The notes beneath the pieces are model-generated. The model had not been told where the DNA came from and made no database searches. It worked only from the letters and a program-made list of their open reading frames with translations. From assembly GCA_963818505.1 (NCBI GenBank), contig CAWFSJ010000002.1, positions 39,367 to 103,366 of the forward strand: 64,000 nucleotides of DNA, in the 5' to 3' direction. This document shows, one piece after another, positions 57,673-64,000 of the stretch. This DNA comes from JADKAV01 sp963818505. Lineage in GTDB: Bacteria; Actinomycetota; Actinomycetes; S36-B12; UBA10799. Every line of letters starts with the position of its first letter. Within the stretch, counting starts at the first letter, position 1. A program made the translations under genes and the position numbers.

Positions 57673-58814
57673 GTGTGACCTACCCACGCGGTTTCCGTGC
57701 GGCGGGTGTGACCGCCGGGCTGAAGACATCCGGTGCGCCGGATGTCGCGATGGTGATCAATGACGGCCCTCGGCACGAGGCGGCTGCGGTCTTCACCCGC
57801 AACAGGATTCAAGCCGCCCCTGTGATGTGGTCGCGTCAGGTGGTGGCCGATGGCGTCCTGCGGGCGGTGGTCCTTAACTCCGGAGGTGCCAACGCCTGCA
57901 CCGGTCCAGACGGTTTCGCCGATACCCACCACACGGCAGAGGCCGTGGCTGCACAACTTGGGATCGGTCCCATCGATGTGGCTGTGTGCTCCACCGGACT
58001 GATCGGCGAACGTCTGGACATGCCCAAACTGCTCGAAGGTGTCCGCCACGCGATCTCAGCCGCTGACGATCAGGGTGGCGACGACGCCGCACGGGCGATC
58101 ATGACCACGGACACGGTGGCCAAGACCAGCGTGTTCGAGGCGGGGTACCGGATCGGGGGCATGGCCAAGGGTGCGGGAATGCTGGCGCCGGGCATGGCCA
58201 CCATGCTCAGCGTCATCACCACGGATGCCGTCATCGGTGCCCAGGCTCTGGACGCGGCCCTGCGAGCGTGTACGAGCAGGACCTTCGATCGTGTGGACGC
58301 CGATGGCTGCATGTCCACCAATGACACGGTGATCATCATGGCCAGCGGTGCCAGTGGGGTCGCCGCTGACGAGACCTTCGAGGCCGGACTTCATCAGGTG
58401 TGCGCGCAGTTGTCGCGCAAGCTCGCCGCCGACGCCGAAGGGGCGAGCAAACTGATCGACGTCCACGTCGTGGGTGCCGCGGGTGTACAGGACGCGGAGG
58501 TCGCCGCCCGATCGGTCGCGCGCAGTGCCCTCTTCAAGTGCGCGATGTTCGGCGAGGATCCCAACTGGGGCAGAGTGCTGTCCGCCGTTGGCACCACGCA
58601 CGCGCAGTTCGACCCGCTGCGGATCGACGTCACGATCAACGGGGTCATGGTCTGCCAGGATTCCGGACCGGGCCAACCGCGTGAGTTGGTTGACCTCACC
58701 GGCCGCGAGGTGTCCGTCCTCATCGATCTGCACGCCGGCGACGCCGAGGCCACGATCGTGACCACCGACCTGACCACGGAGTACGTGCACGAGAACTCGG
58801 CGTACTCGACATGA
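57669..58814 (+). CDS. argJ: Glutamate N-acetyltransferase / ornithine acetyltransferase
   Basis: Recycles the acetyl group between acetyl-ornithine and glutamate. A 381-aa precursor that cuts itself before a Thr in KGAGMLAPGMATML (near residue 175). Other conserved parts are LNSGGANACTG, VCSTGLIGERL and FGEDPNWGRVLSAVG. ATG 57669 overlaps the argC stop. With ArgJ present, the argA and argE steps may be bypassed (cyclic pathway). Confidence 0.96.
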   Translation: MSVTYPRGFRAAGVTAGLKTSGAPDVAMVINDGPRHEAAAVFTRNRIQAAPVMWSRQVVADGVLRAVVLNSGGANACTGPDGFADTHHTAEAVAAQLGIGPIDVAVCSTGLIGERLDMPKLLEGVRHAISAADDQGGDDAARAIMTTDTVAKTSVFEAGYRIGGMAKGAGMLAPGMATMLSVITTDAVIGAQALDAALRACTSRTFDRVDADGCMSTNDTVIIMASGASGVAADETFEAGLHQVCAQLSRKLAADAEGASKLIDVHVVGAAGVQDAEVAARSVARSALFKCAMFGEDPNWGRVLSAVGTTHAQFDPLRIDVTINGVMVCQDSGPGQPRELVDLTGREVSVLIDLHAGDAEATIVTTDLTTEYVHENSAYST

Positions 58815-59659
58815 ACGACATCGAGACCGCCACGACGCTGGCCGGTGCGCTGCCCTGGCTCAAGACGTTCCACGGCCAGATCGTCGTCATCAAGTACGGC
58901 GGCCATGCGATGGTGGACGACGACCTGCGCCGGGCATTCGCCGAGGACGTGGTGTTCCTCAAACTCGCGGGCATCAAACCGGTCATCGTCCACGGAGGCG
59001 GGCCGCAGATCACCGACATGCTGTCCAAACTCGACGTGCCCACGCAGTTCGTCGACGGCCGGCGGGTCACCACGCCGGAGGTGATGGACGTCGTACGGAT
59101 GGTGCTCGTGGGCCAGGTCCAGCGTGAGCTGGTCAGCCTCATCAACGCACACGGCCCGTTCGCGGTGGGGGTCAGCGGCGAGGACGCCCACTTGCTGACG
59201 GCCACCGCCCGCAGCGCGGAGCTAGGTCTGGTCGGCGAGATCACCGAGGTGCGTCCCGAGTTCGTTCACACGCTGCTGGACGACGACTTGATCCCGGTGG
59301 TCTCCACCGTCAGTCGCAGCGAGGACGGGGCGACCTACAACGTGAATGCCGACTCCGCGGCTGCCGCCTTGGCCGTGGCATTGGGCGCAGTCAAGTTGGT
59401 CGTGCTCACCGACGTCGCCGGGCTCTACCGCGACTGGCCGACCTGCGAGCAGTTCGTCTCCCAGATCAGCCCCGACGGACTGCGCACGATGCTGCCCGAC
59501 CTGGACGCGGGCATGCTCCCCAAGATGGAAGCCTGCTTGACGGCCCTCGATGGGGGAGTCCGCAGGGCCCACGTTGTTGACGGCCGGATCGCCCACGGTG
59601 TCCTGGTCGAGGTGTTCACTGATTCCGGCGTGGGAACGATGGTGGTGAACGAGCCATGA
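58811..59659 (+). CDS. argB: Acetylglutamate kinase
   Basis: Phosphorylates N-acetylglutamate; the usual point of arginine feedback. A 282-aa amino acid kinase with VVIKYGGHAMVDDDLRRAFA, IVHGGGPQITDML, YNVNADSAAAALAVALGA and LVVLTDVAGLY. An N-terminal helix of about 20 residues (TATTLAGALPWLKTFHGQ) is present, a feature of arginine-sensitive hexameric enzymes. It overlaps its neighbours by 4 nt. Confidence 0.97.
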   Translation: MNDIETATTLAGALPWLKTFHGQIVVIKYGGHAMVDDDLRRAFAEDVVFLKLAGIKPVIVHGGGPQITDMLSKLDVPTQFVDGRRVTTPEVMDVVRMVLVGQVQRELVSLINAHGPFAVGVSGEDAHLLTATARSAELGLVGEITEVRPEFVHTLLDDDLIPVVSTVSRSEDGATYNVNADSAAAALAVALGAVKLVVLTDVAGLYRDWPTCEQFVSQISPDGLRTMLPDLDAGMLPKMEACLTALDGGVRRAHVVDGRIAHGVLVEVFTDSGVGTMVVNEP

Positions 59660-60795
59660 GTACATCGCAACAATGGACCTCCCGCTGGCAGGCGGTGATG
59701 TCGAACAACTACGGAACGCCTCCGGTAGTGGTAGTGCGGGGTCAGGGCTGCTGGGTCTGGGACGCCGACGGCAAGAAGTACCTGGACATGGTCGCCGGGA
59801 TCGCGGTGAACGCACTCGGGCACGCGCATCCTGCGATCCGAAGCGCGGTCGCGGCACAAATGGACGAGTACGGCCACGTGAGCAACCTGGCCGCGCACCC
59901 GGTCGGGATCGAGTTGGCGGAGCGGCTCATCGAGTTGTCCGGCCGCCCCGGAAGGGTCTTCTTCTGCAACTCGGGGGCTGAGGCGAACGAGGCGGCCTTC
60001 AAGGTCGCGCGTCTGGCCGGTGCCGGGGAAATGCTGGCTGCCCAAGGGTCGTTCCACGGACGCACAATGGGTGCGCTTTCCCTGACCGGCCAGCCCGCCA
60101 AGCGTGAGCCTTTCGAGCCACTGGTTCCGGGGGTGCGTTTCTTCGATTACGGCACGGTCCCTGAGATGACGGGGGCCGCAGCACTGATCGTCGAACCCAT
60201 CCAGGGGGAGGCGGGGGTTGTTACCCCGCCGGCCGGTTACCTCGCAAAGCTCAAACAAGTCACGCTGGCGTCCGCAGCGTTGCTCATCGCCGACGAGGTC
60301 CAGACCGGTATCGGCCGCACGGGGCGCTGGTTCGCCTCCGAGGGCGCCGAACCCGACCTGGTGAGTCTGGCCAAGGGTTTGGGCGCAGGACTGCCGATCG
60401 GTGCTTTGTTGAGTTTCGGGGAAGCGTCGGACCTGTTGGCCCCAGGTCACCATGGATCCACGTTCGGCGGGAATCCGGTGGCTTGCGCCGCCGCCTTGGC
60501 CGTGTTGCAGGAGATCCAGACGGAGGATCTGCTGTCCAACGCCCGGGACCTCGGGGCGCGCATGACGCAGGGTCTTCAACGATCAGACCGTGTCGCTGAG
60601 GTGCGGGGCGAGGGTCTGCTTCTGGGGGTCGTGCTGCGCCACCCACACGCCAAAGCCGTCGAGCAGGCATGTCGGGATGAGGGTCTGCTCGTCAACGCGA
60701 TCGGGGACGACGTGATCCGGATGGCGCCGGCGCTGAACCTGACCGCAGAGCAGGCGGACACGGCTGTCTCGATCCTGGGCGAGGCGCTGGGATGA
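59656..60795 (+). CDS. argD: Acetylornithine aminotransferase
   Basis: PLP enzyme making N-acetylornithine. A 379-aa class III aminotransferase with FFCNSGAEANEAAFKVARL, VEPIQGEAGVVTPPAGYL, IADEVQTGIGRTG and the PLP Lys in LVSLAKGLGAGLPIGA. It overlaps argB by 4 nt and argR by 4 nt, so no room exists for the argF gene usually found at this point. Confidence 0.96.
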   Translation: MSTSQQWTSRWQAVMSNNYGTPPVVVVRGQGCWVWDADGKKYLDMVAGIAVNALGHAHPAIRSAVAAQMDEYGHVSNLAAHPVGIELAERLIELSGRPGRVFFCNSGAEANEAAFKVARLAGAGEMLAAQGSFHGRTMGALSLTGQPAKREPFEPLVPGVRFFDYGTVPEMTGAAALIVEPIQGEAGVVTPPAGYLAKLKQVTLASAALLIADEVQTGIGRTGRWFASEGAEPDLVSLAKGLGAGLPIGALLSFGEASDLLAPGHHGSTFGGNPVACAAALAVLQEIQTEDLLSNARDLGARMTQGLQRSDRVAEVRGEGLLLGVVLRHPHAKAVEQACRDEGLLVNAIGDDVIRMAPALNLTAEQADTAVSILGEALG

Positions 60796-61295
60796 CGAAC
60801 ATCTTGAACACCCGTGCCGCGCGCAGGGAGATGATCGTCGAGATCATCCGAGGTGGCGCAGTCGGCTCCCAGTCCGACCTCGTGGAGATGCTGCGCGAGC
60901 GCGGCATCGAGGTCACTCAGGCCACCGTGTCCCGCGACCTCGACGAGATCGGTGCGCTCAAGACGATCGCCGCAGATGGACGCTCGCTGTACGGTGTCCC
61001 TGCCGAAGGTGGCGAGGACCGGTTGCAGGCCGACGAACTCGAGGACATCAACGCGCGCCTGATCCGGGTCGCCGAGGACACGATGGTCTCGATCGCACAT
61101 AGCGGGAACCTGGTCGTTCTACGCACGCCGCCGGGTGCCGCGCAGTACCTGGCCAGCGCCTTCGACCATTCCCATCTGACAGACGTCATCGGCACCATCG
61201 CCGGTGACGACACGATCATGCTCGTGGTCGCCGAATCCAGCAGCGGTCAGGCCGTGGCCGACCGCCTGCAACAGCTCATCAAGAACCGTCGATAG
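60792..61295 (+). CDS. argR: Arginine repressor
   Basis: Arginine-responsive repressor of arg genes, a hexamer. A 167-aa protein: winged helix N-terminal domain (RREMIVEIIRGGAVGSQSDL, QATVSRDLDEIGALKT) and C-terminal oligomerisation/arginine domain (VLRTPPGAAQYLASAFDHS, GTIAGDDTIMLVV). Encoded within the operon it should control, between argD and argG. Confidence 0.96.
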   Translation: MTNILNTRAARREMIVEIIRGGAVGSQSDLVEMLRERGIEVTQATVSRDLDEIGALKTIAADGRSLYGVPAEGGEDRLQADELEDINARLIRVAEDTMVSIAHSGNLVVLRTPPGAAQYLASAFDHSHLTDVIGTIAGDDTIMLVVAESSSGQAVADRLQQLIKNRR

Positions 61296-61304
61296 GAGAA
61301 CGAC

Positions 61305-62499
<1,195 letters not shown>

Positions 62500-62507
<8 letters not shown>

Positions 62508-63897
62508 GGGCAGAACCGGGCAGGGCAGCCTCTGGGGCGGCCGGTTCGACCGGCCGCCGGCTGCCGCGATGGTGGAGTTGAGCAGGTCGACCCACTTCGA
62601 CTGGGCGCTGGCCCCGTACGACATCCGCCAGGGGGTCGCGCACGCGAATGCACTGGCTCGCGCGGGCCTGGTCGAGGAAACGACCCACCAGGCGCTGCTC
62701 GCAGGGCTCGGCCAGCTTGCCGATGAGGTGGCCTCGGGGCAGTTCGGTCCCGCCGAGTCCGACGAGGATGTGCACGGCGCCCTCGAGCGGCGCCTCATCG
62801 AGATCGTCGGTGAGGACGTGGGCGGGCGGCTGCGGGCGGGTCGCAGCCGCAACGACCAGGTAGCCACCGACCTGCGCCTTCTGCTGCTCGACGTATCCAC
62901 GGCATTGTCCGCGGACCTCGTTGGATTGTGTGAAGCGCTATTGACCCAGGCAGAGCGCCACAGTGGTGACCCGTCGCCGGGTTTCACGCACTTGCAGCAC
63001 GCGCAGCCGGTGACCCTCGGGCACGAGATCGGAAAGCACGTCCAGCCGTTCCTGCGCGACCTCTCCCGCTTGCGTGACTGGTCGGCGCGTACCTCGGTCT
63101 CTCCGATGGGCGCCGGCGCGCTGGCGGGCAACGGGCTCGGCCTGGATCCCGTGGCGACCGCGCAGGACCTCGGCTTTGACGGCAGTTTCGAGAACTCCAT
63201 CGACGCCGTGACGGACAGGGACTTCGTCGCGGAATTCCTGTTCGTCACGGCCATGATCGGGGTGCACCTGTCGCGGCTGGGGGAGGAGATCTGCCTCTGG
63301 GCCTCGACGGAATTCGGCTGGGTGCGACTGCATGAGGAGTTCTCCACCGGGTCCTCGATCATGCCCCAGAAAAAGAACCCCGATTCGGCCGAACTGGCCC
63401 GTGGCAAATCTGGTCGGCTGATCGGCGACCTCGTTTCGGTATTGACGATGCTCAAAGGCCTGCCCTTCGCGTACAACCGCGATCTACAGGAGGACAAGGA
63501 ACCTGTCTTCGACGCCATCGCTACGCTGCGGCTCGTGCTACCTGCCATGACTGGCACCGTTGCCACCCTGGACTTCCGGCCCGGGGTTGCGGGTGCGGGC
63601 ACCGCGGACGGCCACGCGCTGGCCACCGAACTCGCCGACTGGCTCGTGCGTCAAGGGATGCCGTTCAGGCAGGCCCATGAGGTGTCCGGGCGAGCGGTCA
63701 GGGCCGCCGACGAAGCCGGTGTCGCTTTATGGGAACTGGACCTCGCAGCGGTTGATCCGGCGCTTACGGCACAGGCATTGGACGCCCTCTCCGTGCCCGC
63801 TGCTCTGGCCGCGCGCAATCACCGCGGGGGCACGGCCCCTGCTGCGGTGGCCGAGCAACTGGCACGGGCGCGGGTGGAGTTGGAGTCCCACAAGTAG
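62500..63897 (+). CDS. argH: Argininosuccinate lyase
   Basis: Releases arginine and fumarate. A 465-aa member of the fumarase/aspartase superfamily with AGRSRNDQVATDLRL, GFTHLQHAQPVTLGHE and the signature TGSSIMPQKKNPDSAELARG (catalytic Ser loop). ATG 62500 gives an N-terminus AEGRTGQGSLWGGRFD typical of the family. Last gene of the arg operon, followed by a hairpin. Confidence 0.97.
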
Positions 63898-63929
63898 TGG
63901 CTTTCGGTCATCACCTCCCGACGGCTGTC

Positions 63930-63972
63930 GCGAAGTTGCGTGACCCCGCGCTGGCGTGTCGCGGGACTTCGC
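63930..63972. terminator. Hairpin after argH
   Basis: GCGAAGT (63930-63936) pairs with ACTTCGC (63966-63972) and CCCGCG (63945-63950) with CGCGGG (63960-63965), giving a two-step hairpin with a 9-nt loop. No T-run follows. The arm core GCGAAGTTGC also occurs at about 54855 in the repeat after pheT, so this may be a dispersed repeat used as a transcript end. Confidence 0.5.
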
Positions 63973-64000
63973 AAGATCGGCGGCCCTGCGACGGCGCGAA

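Overview
The window is a 64-kb stretch of GC-rich chromosome (roughly 65% by eye) from an actinobacterium. Three things show this. The gene order bldD | pyrR-pyrB-pyrC-carA-carB-pyrD-pyrF-mihF-gmk | rpoZ-coaBC | metK-priA-def-fmt-rsmB-rpe | rib operon | hisE-hisG is, from memory of that genome, the order of the Streptomyces coelicolor pyr/rib/his region. It carries actinobacterial signature genes: BldD, the actinobacterial integration host factor, a helicase-dead PriA and a DUF1844 gene beside infC. It also uses many GTG/TTG starts and apparently leaderless promoters. No rRNA, tRNA, CRISPR array, prophage or insertion sequence was seen. Genus cannot be assigned from the sequence alone.

Layout. 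1-6632: glutamate synthase (gltB, 5' end outside the window, and gltD) and pyruvate kinase. 6805-18531: bldD facing away from a tightly packed pyrimidine operon that starts with a PyrR-binding RNA loop and runs into mihF and gmk. It contains a NAD-type class 1B dihydroorotate dehydrogenase pair (pyrK-pyrD). 18532-20438: a repeat-rich spacer, rpoZ and coaBC. 20677-23292: a secreted subtilisin-like protein with an altered triad. 23669-30173: metK, priA, def, fmt, rsmB, rpe. 30166-31188: a secreted protein on the minus strand. 31311-34700: an FMN riboswitch and ribD-ribE-ribBA-ribH. 34936-37390: two tandem secreted propeller-like paralogues. 37434-40559: hisE, hisG, a fused carboxyltransferase, an SseB-family gene. 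40525-45604: DUF1844, a small-molecule-kinase-like gene and a decaying array of secreted proteins. 45627-47656: infC (apparent ATC start), rpmI, rplT, an rRNA methyltransferase. 47658-51214: an MBL-fold hydrolase, a membrane protein and a two-component pair. 51261-54802: pheS-pheT. 54946-56598: an acyl-CoA-synthetase-like gene. 56671-63897: argC-argJ-argB-argD-argR-argG-argH, with no argF.

How the parts work together. The region is mainly core biosynthesis (glutamate, pyrimidine, riboflavin, histidine, arginine) and information processing (initiation factor 3, two ribosomal proteins, Phe-tRNA synthetase, deformylase, formyltransferase). Genes inside the operons overlap by 1-8 nt almost everywhere, which suggests translational coupling. 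carA-carB supply carbamoyl phosphate to both the pyr and arg pathways, and both operons carry their own regulator (PyrR, ArgR).

The unusual material lies between the housekeeping blocks. It includes hairpin repeats with compensatory base changes, a terminal-inverted-repeat element between gmk and rpoZ, a family of secreted proteins in tandem with clear frameshifts and a relic of a second kinase gene, unorthodox start codons for coaBC (CTG) and infC (ATC), and about nine genes whose -10 box lies only 6-8 nt before the start codon.
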